A DNA stretch of 64,000 nucleotides from Limnanthes douglasii subsp. nivea (Eukaryota > Streptophyta > Magnoliopsida > Brassicales > Limnanthaceae): positions 168,587,739 through 168,651,738 of the forward strand of contig JAUPFV010000002.1 in NCBI GenBank assembly GCA_036936605.1, in the 5' to 3' direction. The notes beneath the pieces were generated by a model. It did not search any database. It was not told where the DNA came from and saw only the letters and a list, made by a program, of their open reading frames with translations. A program made the position numbers and the translations under genes. How positions within the stretch are numbered: position 1 is the first letter of the stretch; each line of letters starts with the position of its first letter. Positions 35,991 through 47,057 of the stretch are shown here, piece by piece.

Positions 35991-35995
35991 GATAT

Positions 35996-38900
35996 CATTG
36001 CTTCTTACTACATTAACCTCAACATCAAATAAACATCTTCATCATTTTCCACTCGTAAGGAAACGACCATGCTAAGGACGTCAGTTGTATAATATTTGAC
36101 ATCCTCAAAAATGGTCGTATCGTGTAACAAAAAAATAATCTTAAAAACCTTATATTATTGTTTGTATATGAAACAACTATACATAATACCATAAAAGATA
36201 CGTCGCATGCCCAAACTTATGGAATAAAAGTAGTTATTCTTGTTGAAATCAATATCGCTTCATACTGAATCACCTATTATGATGAGTTGATAATCATTGC
36301 TAGCCAATTTAACAAGACATCTAATATAAGAAGTTCGAGGTCGGAGACCACATATTTTAATATAGGTTCTCACCTACATGAATCTTTGCACTAATTAAGA
36401 GTGGTATTTCATGAGAACTAATATCTCACAACTCGATGTTTACAAACTAGTTGATGCAAAAACAATCTCCACAAAACACAAGTAGGTCATTAAACACTTC
36501 AAGTGATATTTGACTTAACTTTATTCTTCTTTATTGTTCTATTACAAAATTTAGAATGCGTCTAATTTTGTAAACCTTTCATTTCTAATTTTCATACAAA
36601 CTTGTAAACTTATTTTATTTTTCTCACATCTCTATGTGCAAAGCCAATACCATAATAACATTATCAATCATCTCCATTTGGTCCTCCACTTGTTTATGTG
36701 TTGTAAGGATAAAATTGTCGATATGGTATCATATGTTTATGTTTTTAACACGGTCTTAACTTTTAGTAAGTAAAATAAATAATCAATAACAATTCGGTTA
36801 CACCACTCGTGTTATCTTACTACGTGCGATTACAAAATAAGAAGGGAAGTCAATTAGTTTTGAATAAAACCACTCATTACTTCAATATTTGGTCGACTAT
36901 GACCTCAACACCATAAGATTTTCATAATGCGTATGTCATATCAACCTCACTGATCGAAGTTTGTTAATATTTTTTTATACTACTCTCGCAACCCCATTTC
37001 ATATGATAACAAAATGAGATGATAACTAATTAGATTTTAGCATAGCTATATATATCACCTCAATCTTTGATCCAACCCAGTTTTGATTCAACATTTGCTT
37101 TGCCATACACTATTTTAGTATAACTCGCATGTTATCTCCGAGTGACCAAATCTCAATGATGTAATTATTTGAATTCTCCCATTATCTTACAATATGATGT
37201 AATGAGTGAGGGTGGTAATTAACTATATTTATATATAGCTAACTAGAGTAAGCTGCCACTCAATCTGATTAAATTATGTTGTACCATCTTAAAATTCAAA
37301 ATAATAGCTCATTTCAACTAACATGAAGCATGATTGAAGATTGATGATAACTAATATGATATATTTCTACAAAATATCTATATGAATTACTCATTCATAC
37401 CCGATGATCAATAATCTCTTCGTTGAGAACTAAGAATCACATCGTTATAGTAGTTTATGCAAGTAAGGCTAATGTTTCAAAATCCTCATAAAAAATTCAC
37501 AGCGAGTTTGTTAAACGATATATATTGTCTACCATATTCGATCATATATTTAAAGATTATGATTTTATGTAATAGTTCAAAGCTGGACATGTAAAAATAT
37601 CTTAATTTTAAATATATATATATATAGTATTTAAGTTATGTAATTATAAGTTCAATTAATTAAATATAATAAACAATCCATATACTATACTCACAAATAA
37701 ATAAGAGAGTCTCATATAATATATAATTTATATACTATTTATATTGATACAGAACCGCGAGGAGATAATCCATCATCTTAACGTTATAGATATTAAGTTC
37801 TAAGATACCAATATATTTATGATCCCTAACACACATGAGATCATTGCCCCGAACCCTCTTTAGACATATATCAAATTATTGAGTTTTAATATGTTAGTTT
37901 TAATTAATTTGGTATTATAGAGTCACATGTTTAACTTCTGATTCCATGTATATTTGTTGTGTTAAGTATTTAAGGGATATACAATTATGTTGCTCTATTG
38001 TGTGCATATTTTTTCATCATGAAATACCATAAATGTATGACCATAAGAATATGAAAAAAATGACCCATAAGTACTGAGCACTTGGGCTCTCTAATATATT
38101 AGGTGATATCTTGGATACCATTGGTTGTTTATTTTCAGATTCAAAGTTTGAATGACATTCATATTCCTTTATAAACCCGAGTTTTTGAAAAGACATTTCA
38201 AATCTTAGAGATGGCTTCCGTTGTTCATATTGCAATGAAATGTTATACAAAATATCTATTCAGTTAGGAACATTAGTGTTCAAGATGAATCACAATTAAA
38301 CATATTACAACTTCATTCTCTGGAACTGTATGAAAATCTAGAAAACCGCCAAAGTGATCCATACTGGGAGTCATACATGAAAATAAGTTTTGCTCATTAC
38401 CAAATATCAGAAGTTGTATGTGTAACCAATCCAAAGGAATATTATGCATACATGTTTGTGAGAATGGGTAAACTATTGCATGATGTCATTGCTGCCTTTA
38501 CACGTCGCATACTAATGTGCAACCGAAATTCAATGTTAATTGGTTTTGGTTATGTATGCCATGAAACAGTTATGATCGGCTAAAATCAAGGACTGATTGT
38601 GTACATATATTATCGTGAACCAACATTGTTACCCTTAAATAGTTTTTCTCTAGGAGTAGTCTATGATATAAAAATACAAGATATTTAGTGAACAATATTG
38701 GGAAATTATTTTGTCTTACTCTAAAATTGAAGTAGATGATCAGATGACTACAATAAGGAGGATAATATTTAATAGTATAAGTTCAATGATAGTCAACGGA
38801 ACACTCTTTAAGAATATCATAACAAATTTTTAAGGAGATTCACTACTAAAATTCAGAATTTACAATTTCAGTGTTTTTGTTTCTCCAGATTTATTGAAGT

Positions 38901-39699
38901 TTGTTAAATCTAAAAAATAATACAGATTGAAAGTGTTAACCCTAGATTTCATGACTAGGAAAGGGTAAATTTGAGATTTATGAGAAACTGAGTTAGAAAT
39001 CTATTTATAAGGTCAATTTTGAGTTTTTAATTTTTTAGTTGAACTTTTAGTAAGATATTTAATATTACATTTACACTTCATAGTTTTCCATCTCACATCA
39101 TTTATGGTGAGATTATTAATTTATTTTCAACATTAAATTTGAACAATAATATGGATATATTATCCGTACTTCACCATTAAATAAGTCTACATAATGAAAT
39201 TCTTCAAATAAAATATAAGTAAATTTGAAAGATAATTTAGTTGCACTAAGTTTCAAATCATAAAATGTTAAGTATAAATTACCATCAACGCTGAATTTAT
39301 TGTGAAAAATATTTGTGATAAATTCAAAAATACTGTGATAGGTTTGAGACTTGGGTCGGCCAATAAAGTTACTTCCACACACAGTGGCGTAGCAAAGACC
39401 AAAATATTGTGGTGTCTTGGATGACACCTCATGGTTATTAAACTATATGGGAGACATAGTGACAATCATTAGAGAATTTTATTGATTCTGATAGAAAAAA
39501 AGAATTTGTAAATCGATCTATTGAATTCTTAATAAAATAATATCTTCGGTCTCCTTTAATAATTGCATATTATTTTATTATATTTATTCTGATTAAACTT
39601 CCATCTTATTAATTTGGAAATTCTTTTCTATCCAAGAAAATTATTCGGTTTCTGGGTGAAAGATCATAATTCTTATGATTTTGAGAGTAGGCTGAAAAT
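35996..39699. other. AT-rich stretch, mostly unassigned
   Basis: Outside the possible coding piece at 38344-38583 I recognise no gene. A minus-strand TATAAATA-like box near 39008 precedes a T- and A-rich stretch that could be an LTR or MITE remnant. A 103-codon minus frame at 39427-39116 resembles no family I can name. 39702-39722 is an ATA trinucleotide run. No 3' LTR of element G was found here. Confidence 0.4.
38344..38583 (+). other. Possible gene fragment, unidentified
   Basis: An open plus-strand stretch with protein-like composition (includes YYAYMFVRMGKLLHD and AAFTRRILMCNRN), ending in a TAA at 38581. An in-frame ATG lies at 38377, and the frame appears open a little further upstream. 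I do not recognise the family. No promoter or further exon is evident nearby. It may be an old gene or transposon exon, or chance. Confidence 0.25.
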
Positions 39700-39729
39700 A
39701 TATAATAATAATAATAATAATCTTAGTTA

Positions 39730-40333
39730 CTACTTACTAACATTATCGAATTTATATATAAATCTATATTTCCAGGGTTCAACTTTAACTTCATCTAGTG
39801 AGTTTCCTTTCAAATTTGTAACTTCAATATCCCTATTCCAGCGAGAGTCAGATATACCAATGACTGGTGATTTTGTTTGCGCGGTTGTAGGAGTAAGTGG
39901 CTTATCAGGTTCAGCTAGGACGGCATCATCTCTTGATGCAAACCAGTTATGACCGCATCCATTATGCATTAGCTGATAATGATCTTCCGAAACTGAATAG
40001 ATAACATCGATCACACAGACTTTTCGTTCGTTACATCACGAGCACAGTTTACATGTCATATGTATCTTATCTGGCTTAAGAGGCCCATCTTTGGTTTTTT
40101 CTCTGCGCTTAACGCCCCATCATTTAAATCTTCAAAAGACATGCCCACTATCTCTCGAGCTCCCAACTCTCTAGTGAGAAGATGTCGGGTTAGATAAGAC
40201 TTCTCGACGACTAACTGTTGTCTTTCGTCATCAATCTTCTACATATCTTCAAGTTTGCATATGACATCAGTCAACACTCTCATATACTTTATATGACCTT
40301 GACTTACAAAATTTTCAGCCCATTCTTCATCAA
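39730..40333 (-). pseudogene. Further coding-like sequence in element G, unidentified
   Basis: The minus strand continues with WAENFVSQGHIKYMRVLTDV and, after a stop, LTRHLLTRELGAREIVGMSF. A second open piece, 40014-39730, contains SEDHYQLMHNGCGHNWFA and SRDDAVLAEPDKPLTP. The composition is protein-like and the two pieces may be further captured exons. I cannot name a family; a MADS K-box resemblance of the first was too weak to keep. Confidence 0.4.
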
Positions 40334-40343
40334 GTATGGGTTG

Positions 40344-40934
40344 TTACCTGAGAAAATTTATGCTTATGGTGTTTTCTCTTTCTTTGGGTGACATCTCTAA
40401 AGCATATCCAATCGAAGAAACAACTTTTGTGATATTCTTCACCAGAATTGCTCCAATCCCTATAGACTGTGTTGTAACTTTAATCATATCATGGCGATCT
40501 ACATCACCACTCTGAATCAACTTATCAAAAACCCTAATAGCATCATCGAATAAATTATTCCTAACAAACACAGACACCATTGTACTCCACAAAACCGTTT
40601 CTCTCTCAGGAATTTTGTCGAACACCTTTTTTGCATATCCCACTTGCCAGACCTTGAAGTAAAAATTAACAAATGTTGACCCAAAAAATAAAACTGACCC
40701 ATACATTAGAGTGTGGTGTAAATTCTTTATCTTGTAGATACTCATATTTCTCTCGGAATTTTCACCGAGCACCCCGCGTGCGTCAGAAAAAGCTTGTGAG
40801 TATTCCTTAAGGTAAACAAAGAGACGACCATTGTAACCTCCGACATCAAAATACTTTTTCCATACTGCTCTACCTTTAATCTTAGGGAAATTATAAACTG
40901 TCCATTGACAAAGAGTATCAAAATCACATCACTA
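40344..40934 (-). pseudogene. In-frame fusion of MATH-domain and PPR gene fragments
   Basis: One continuous minus-strand frame of about 196 codons. Near 40920-40790 it reads CQWTVYNFPKIKGRAVWKKY then DVGGYNGRLFVYLKEYSQA. This fits the first strands of a MATH (TRAF-like) domain of the plant type. After a linker, 40644-40510 reads AKKVFDKIPERETVLWSTMV then FVRNNLFDDAIRVFDKLIQ, a pentatricopeptide motif of the PLS style. The rest to 40344 is unassigned. Two host gene families joined in one frame inside an LTR element indicate transduplication and exon fusion. There is no ATG at the front, so expression would need upstream gag or splicing. Confidence 0.68.
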
Positions 40935-41534
40935 TTTCATTAGAAGCAATTCTATTGTTTTTTTCTTTTCTAATTTTTCTTTTATCCACTAAAATTTTAG
41001 CAGAAACCACAGTTTCATTGTAACCATCATCTGAAATTCCATTAGATTTTATTGATACAGACGAAGGATTATCATTATTTACCTTAGTGAAATTATGAGA
41101 GACTATTGTTGGTGTTACCCAATCATCTCCACCCTCAATATCGTAGACATCATAAATTGGATCTCTCAATTCCGACCAAGTTTCATCAGAAATTTTACCC
41201 TCATACTCATCAAAGAGTGGATGGTCGAGTATTGACGACTCCTCCATGTCACCTGTAGCTACTTGATAGATTTCCTTCCCCTTTGGTTTTTCCAAATTGT
41301 AGTTATGGTTGTGGTTGGATTTTTTGAAAAGACTTTTGTCATTGAATTTCTCATTGGAGTTTGGAATCCGGTGGAGGTTATCTTCTTTATATCTCCCATC
41401 GCTTTCTTCATTTGATATCGCAATGAATTCATCTGTTCACCAACTTGCGATCAGAACTGACTGAATTCATCACGGTCGACCGGTTCTGCGATCGGAAGAG
41501 TGGACTTACCCCGCAAGGATCGCTTTGACGGCAT
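40924..41534 (-). pseudogene. gag scraps of element G
   Basis: ATG at 41534 opens MPSKRSLRGKSTLPIAEPV, an internal stop, then QMNSLRYQMKKAMGDIKK, a gag-N-like segment with possible coiled coil. A second frame (41295-40924) contains DHPLFDEYEGKISDETW and RDPIYDVYD, like the acidic repeats near the gag C-terminus of plant gypsy elements. The central gag core is missing. Identification rests on position after the primer site and on weak similarity. Confidence 0.5.
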
Positions 41535-41560
41535 ACCTTCGTTACCCACACTGTAGGAAC

Positions 41561-41576
41561 TCTGAATCTGATACCA
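41561..41576 (-). other. Primer binding site of element G
   Basis: Minus strand TGGTATCAGATTCAGA. The first ten bases match the complement of the initiator Met-tRNA 3' end (TGGTATCAGA), as in many plant copia and chromovirus elements. Confidence 0.78.
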
Positions 41577-41579
41577 ATA

Positions 41580-42091
41580 TGGTAGCACCAAGCAACGAGA
41601 TAGAACAGGCGGCGGAAAATACAAAAAAATAAGGACGAAAAACAGAAAGATAGATAGCTCTAACCATACGTCAGAGTAAAAGAGACTTTAGAGAAAATAA
41701 AATTCTATTAAAAAAGTCTAAAAATAAAAGTAGGGTTTGAGGCGCCTTAAATAGGAATCGCCCAAATCGTTAATACAAAATAAGGAAACAAAAATAAACA
41801 TAATAAAATAATATCCTATTAAATCTGTATATATAATCAGATTTAATTTGTTATCTTAAATTAATCCTTAAAATAAAAAATAAAATAAATTTAAAACCAA
41901 AATATTTGAATAATTGAATTTAAATAGTAGGATACATTACTATTGTTAATAGAAAAACGATCTCCTTCAAAAATCTATTATCACAAGTTGAAATATAAAA
42001 TATGGTGGAAGAAACAAAAAGACTAAAATTACCATATTAGCGAAAGAATAGTACCTCAGGTTCACAACAATAAGCACAACAACTACCAACA
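41580..42091 (-). repeat. 5' LTR of element G
   Basis: Minus strand begins TGTTGGTAGTTG (42091) and ends GGTGCTACCA (41580), then two spacer bases lead to the primer site. The TG...CA termini and the position of the primer site support an LTR. There is one copy only in the window. Confidence 0.7.
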
Positions 42092-42869
42092 TGACAGTTG
42101 ACTATTTTTCTAAGTTGATGGAAGCAGATCCTCTCTCGAGTACTATATTTAAAGAAGTTATAACATTTATTCCTTCTAATATATGTTGTAGAATTGGGAT
42201 TCCAAGAAGTATCACCACATATAATGGCCCTCAATTCAAAAATAGAGGCATGCTTGTTGTACCTCCCGAGGGATTCGATATTGTTTCTCTTCACATTTCC
42301 ACCCTCAAGCTAATGGGTAAGTAAAGGTTGTTAACTAGACCATCCTGATGGGTTTGAATAAAAATTTAGAAGGATCATGGGAAAATGGCCAAATTATTTG
42401 CAAGAAGTGTTGTAGGATTATCATACTACCCTCTAAACTACAACTCAAGAATCCTATTTCGTTAGTGTATAAGTTGGACGTAGTAACACTAGTTGAATCT
42501 ACTCTCCCGTCATTCCAAATAGAAATTTACTCTAGAGAGGATAATGATTGATCCAAGAGAGTTAAATTACATTTAATTGAATAAAAGAGAGACATAGCCC
42601 ATCTAAGATCTGTTTATTATCAACCCTTGATGAAAAGTAGGTATGTCTCTCGAGTCTGAAGGAAAGAATTCGAATTAGGAGATAGATTTTTGAAAAACGT
42701 TTTCTTACACACCAAAGATGAAAGGTTAAGAAAATTTTCACATAGATTGGAAGGTCCGTATTCAGTTAATGAAATAGTCAAGCCTGGAACCTATCGGTTG
42801 GCAGATCAAGAATGTAACTTTTTGCGGCACCCGTGGAGTATTGAACACTTGAGACTTTACCTTGAATAA
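42092..42869 (+). pseudogene. Integrase core and C-terminus of element F, decayed
   Basis: The frame starts TVDYFSKLMEADPL (matching AIDYFSKWIEAAPL). It has SNICCRIGIPRSITTYNGPQF, in which the second catalytic D has become Y (TTDNGP to TTYNGP), and a frameshift before the glutamate region. The C-terminal part matches LPSF, the KVLRKVFLHTKE-like stretch, EGPYSV, KPGTYRLADQE and HPWSIEHLRLYLE, ending in TAA at 42867-42869. Inactive. Confidence 0.82.
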
Positions 42870-43054
42870 TTGTAAAAGGAGTGTTTATTTTATTTTTGGT
42901 TATGTAAATATTCTGATACATATTATTTCCTACCTTGGTGGCACGATGAGGTTTTAGTGACGTGTATGAACCACTTAAAAATTAATCACATTTTTCCTTT
43001 TTATAACTTTTGTTATTTTATTATTATGATTCGTATATATTTGGGGTTATAGTT

Positions 43055-43205
43055 AAAGGTTCCAACATTAGTTGGTCACATTGTAAAAGTTAAAATATTA
43101 GTTGGTCATGCATAAATGTTCCAACATTAGTTGGTCATGTGTAAAGGTTCCAACATTAGTTGGTCACAGTGTAAATGTTCCAACATTTGTTGGTCACGGT
43201 TAAAA
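43055..43205. repeat. Minisatellite of about five 30-bp units in element F
   Basis: About five units of 29-31 bases, each with a version of CCAACATTAGTTGGTCA. The core CCAAC-ATTA-GTTGG is itself an inverted repeat. It lies between pol and the aORF. Elements B, C and D have only single or paired related motifs at this place. Confidence 0.85.
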
Positions 43206-43455
43206 AAAATAATAAGGCATGATAATCCAAATATAAATCTACCTTTAAATGAGTTGTTTACTAAATCTAAGGAATGGTAGAATTATATGTTTTATTCACT
43301 ATTGAATAAATAAAATTTGAGGGGGTTAAACGCATTATAGCTTCGAAGTAAATATGTTAACTAATTTTGAATAAATAAAATTCTGATGGGTTATATGACT
43401 AAAGACGAGGGATAAACTAAAATAAATTCATTGATAAAGTAACGAATATAAAAGG

Positions 43456-43528
43456 CCTTGGTTATACCAAGGACTTGTCAAAATCTTAATGAAATAAAGC
43501 ATTGTAAAATGATTTTCCTATACTAAGG
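43456..43528. promoter_or_regulatory. Twin palindromes of element F, second one degenerate
   Basis: CCTTGG-TTATA-CCAAGG at 43456-43472 keeps both arms with a five-base loop unlike those in B, C and D. A decayed partner, CCTATACTAAGG, lies at 43517-43528. Position and pair spacing resemble the other elements. Confidence 0.5.
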
Positions 43529-43591
43529 ATTTAGAAAGAAAAACAACAATAGGGTGATACCACAGATAAGTAAAATGTAATGATTAATTCA

Positions 43592-46183
43592 TTTTCCTCC
43601 GGAATCTTTCCCATCAACGTCCTCTTCTTATGAGCTCCCACATTCAGAGCCTTCGCTATCTCTTTCTTTGGAATTATTAGTAGTTCAGTCCATGGATATG
43701 CCTAGCTTATCATTAGACCATAATTCCTCTGGAACTCACTCCCACAAAGATCAAAGGTTCATTGTTGGGATTGCCTTATGGAAATCTAGTACCATATTGG
43801 AATTTATCGATGCATCAGGTTAGAAAATGATTCTAAGATTTTGCCAGCATACTCGTCCACTGTGGCTTCCTTATCTTTCATAGAATTGATCTTTAAACAA
43901 ATTTAACTCTCCTTCTAATTTTTTAACAAAAGCATATTGTTCTTTTAATTTCCTTCGACAAATTCTCTATAGCATTTTATCATTTTCCCATTGATCTTTG
44001 TACTTTTAAATTCCTCAAGATCTGGATGACTGCAACTCTTTATGAGTAGTTTTTAGCTTCCTTAATTCCTCACTAACCACCTCAACCCTCTTTTCATAAA
44101 CCATCAGCATGAGCTTTCTCCTCTTGGAAGACTTCCTTATGACTTTTACATTCATTTTTAAGTGAAGTGATGGTCTTTTTGTATGCCTTAACCTCATTTT
44201 AACTCTATGATAGGCTTTATAAAGCCCAACATTGTGTAAACAAGCGTATCTTGTTCCTTCACCAGCTGAAAAGGCACATCTTCGAAAGGTTCAGTTAGGT
44301 CAGGGAATTTATTTTCAAAACCTCAAAATTTATCCTATCCATCATTCCTATCTGATTATTTTCATTTTAATTATGTTCTTTTGTCGTTGGAACAAATGGA
44401 AAAGTAGGTTTTATTACTAGAGGAAGGATGGTTTGAATTGAGATAGGGAAAATTTCCAAACTTGTACTCATTGTTTGTTGTTGTTGTCATGCTTTATTCT
44501 CTAATATTTTTTTATTCTTTAAGACAAGAAGCTCTACAGGTGTGTCACCCTCTTCAACATCAGCATCAATGGTCACTAGTAAAGGATCATCATGCTGCTC
44601 CACTACCTCAGCACCAATAATGTTTTTCTTGGAACCTTGTTTTGTGGCCTCACTTTTTTTTACCCGATTACTAGGGGCTCTCTTTATTTTTGAAAAAGAA
44701 ACACTTCTATTTGCATCTTTAATCATGTTAATAATAGTTGTGGGACGATGTTGGGTAGTAAAGTATTCCCAAGAAGAATCATGTTCGGAATTAGTCCTTC
44801 AAATATGACTCTGAACTAGGTTATTAGGAATAAAACACCTATGGAAGACGTTGGACCAATTCTCCTCAACCCATTAATGAAATTTTCTAAATGTGACCTT
44901 AGCAGCTTGCCAGTACTACAAAATAAACTTAAATATTGATGCAAATAAAAGTTTAAAGTAAGTTACAAATATAGAAGATAATAGAGAAAGAAACAATAAG
45001 ATAAGCTCGAAGAAATACCCATGTTCTTCCAAAATTTGGGGACCCAACTCAAATTATCATTCGAAGAAATTTTCTTCTCATTCTCTCACCAATCGCTAAT
45101 GAAAAGAAACTGCATCTTTCATAATTTATCAACTTTCAACAAGTCATTCACGACCTTGTACTCATCTCCCATATTAACAAAATATAGAGGCATCTATGAT
45201 TTTCTTCATAACCTACCTATAACAGTGAATTGCTCCATCAACTTTCAAAGTTTTGATAGTCTAGATGCCATTATATATGAATCAGGGTAAACCAAACATT
45301 CAAACTAGCCTGACTTTTATAATCTCACCAATCAAAATAGTTAACTATCTCTAAGTCCAATAGAAACGGGAGACTGCAATTCAGTACGTCCGAATAAATA
45401 ACTGACTCCATTTCCCCGCAATTTATAGATGTCTCACAATTCTCGGGTAATCATACACTTACCTCCTTTGAAAATCTCAATTTCTCACGTAATACTTTTA
45501 TCTTGTTATCCTGGAAGTAGTTGTAAGAAATTTTAGCAAGGGCCAAAAGATACTTGACCTTTATTTTGGTAGCCTTTAACTTTTTACCCTTATTGCTCTT
45601 AGCCTTCTGAGTTTTCCATGTAACTTATTTTGAAGTCTTGATATTCTCTCTAGATTGACCAGGAATCTCCAAAGGATATTTCTCCTTCACGTCTTCCACT
45701 TTATCAACTAGCACTCTCGGGTTAGAATCGGATGGCTTTGTCTGATCAGAAATAAAGTTTTGACCTTATTCGGCCACTTTGACTAAGAAACAATATATGA
45801 TTGAGGATATTGGGTGAGCTCTCCACTTTTGGAGGGCTAGGCTATAATTATTTTTGATGATTTGATTGATTTTGGAGGAGATTTCTCTTCGGTGTCAAAA
45901 CCTATAGCTTTGAAAATAGAGGGACTTCTATGACTAGTTGCTCATTGGGACCTTGTTGGTTTTGAAGAGTAGTTTCGTGAAGTAAAATACAGGCCGGTGG
46001 ATGAAGGGTTTTTTGAAATATTATGTCTATTGTATGGATAAATACCCTCGTACTCAATAGTTTAACATACATTAATTGTGCTTTCAGAATTGGGTAATCC
46101 TACTGCTAATCTTGATTTATTTTTTCCTTGGCTTTATCTTATAAGTACAATCAGTCAGTCAAAGTTGTTCTGGCAGTGAACAT
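43592..46183 (-). pseudogene. aORF of element F, heavily decayed
   Basis: ATG at 46183 (minus) opens MFTARTTL, as in B and C, then a stop. Transposase_28-like domain traces lie near 45550-45270 (SLPFLLDLEIVNYFDW and SLNVWFTLI, matching LRFPLDPEIIRYLHL and SPNAWFTLM). 44726-44487 corresponds to the linker with basic stretches. 44197-44015 is coiled-coil-like. An acidic end (SSKERDSEGSE) finishes near 43592. Many stops. It shows that the aORF is an ancient part of this lineage. Confidence 0.68.
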
Positions 46184-46657
46184 GCAAATGGAAAAAAAAT
46201 AATCAATGGAAAGTAGGTTTACATTGGCGATCATGTGGGACGATGAAGAAAATATTACATGAGATTGATTTTATGGTGGTAAGGAATGAAAGTTTCTTTT
46301 TCTAAAAATCTGTTTTTCTCTTTCTAGAGTATGTTGTAAAGGGAAAATGAAAGGAACCATTTATAAGGAATTGTGGAAGCCCAACAAGTATTATTCTTGG
46401 GAAGTGAAAAAATTTCCAACAACTATAATTTCTAGAGAAGTGGAACTGCTTCCAACTATTGTCACACTTCACTAAAAACTGAAAGGAATCATGGCTCTAG
46501 TGTATTGGCGAACCATGTACATGAATACATCCAATTGAACATCACAAGACGAGTATCGCCAATATATATGAACTACTCCGTCGGGCGAATTAAATCTACT
46601 TCTCTAGTAAGCATAAAGACTTCAAAGTAAAATTCGAAGGGTTTCCCAACCAAGATA

Positions 46658-46781
46658 TGAAGAGCACATTCATTAATCCTTCCTAAAAGGCCTTTTGTGA
46701 GGACTAATGAAACTATCTAATAAGAGAAAAACTAATTGAAGGACAAATCGGATAAATGAACAATTTCACAATTGTTTATGT

Positions 46782-46818
<37 letters not shown>

Positions 46819-47057
46819 GTTTAGGTTAAAGAAAGATCCCATATTTGGCCCATTATGGCCATTCAGACTTGTTAAGCCTATAAATAGTTTTTAAGGACAT
46901 TAATGAAATAGGATGAAACATTTACTTCTAGTCAAACTTTCTCTCTCTCTCTAAAAATTTACTTAAGCATCGCAATTATCTCTCTACCTTTCACGTAAAA
47001 ATCAATTGCATTTCGTTTTATTACCTAAACACCCTCAAAAAATAATTAACCTCACCA
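46658..47057 (+). repeat. 3' LTR of element F
   Basis: The end is clear (AACCTCACCA at 47057). A TATA box, TATAAATA, lies at 46879-46886, 171 bases before the end, similar to the 150 bases in B. The start is set at about 46658 by alignment of the leader with B and is approximate. A TA microsatellite has expanded inside U3 (about 46788-46816). Confidence 0.6.

Larger units (their letters stand above)
39700..42091 (-). mobile_element. Element G: LTR element carrying captured host gene fragments
   Basis: On the minus strand: a 512-base LTR (42091-41580), a Met-tRNA-type primer site (41576-41561), gag scraps (41534-40924), then MATH and PPR gene fragments (40934-40344) and further unassigned coding-like sequence to about 39700. 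The right edge falls exactly where the integrase of element F begins (42092), so G is inserted in F. I found no second LTR and no protease, RT or integrase. The left boundary is uncertain. Confidence 0.6.
42092..47057 (+). mobile_element. Element F: old Tat element, 3' half
   Basis: Plus strand from the integrase core (cut at its 5' side by element G) through the pol end (42869), a minisatellite, degenerate twin palindromes, a decayed aORF on the minus strand and a 3' LTR ending CCTCACCA at 47057. More diverged from B, C and D than these are from each other. The upstream half of F was not found left of G. Confidence 0.78.

Noticed and set aside
39116..39427. 103-codon minus-strand frame
   Set aside because: Protein-like in part but no recognisable family, motif or neighbour. 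Left as part of an unassigned AT-rich stretch.
40100..40330. Possible MADS-box K-domain fragment in element G
   Set aside because: Only a short helix-like stretch is similar in character. There is no diagnostic motif and the frame has a stop, so it is listed as unidentified.
43055..43205. CRISPR-like spaced repeats
   Set aside because: The units are adjacent degenerate tandem copies without unique spacers, in plant retrotransposon DNA.
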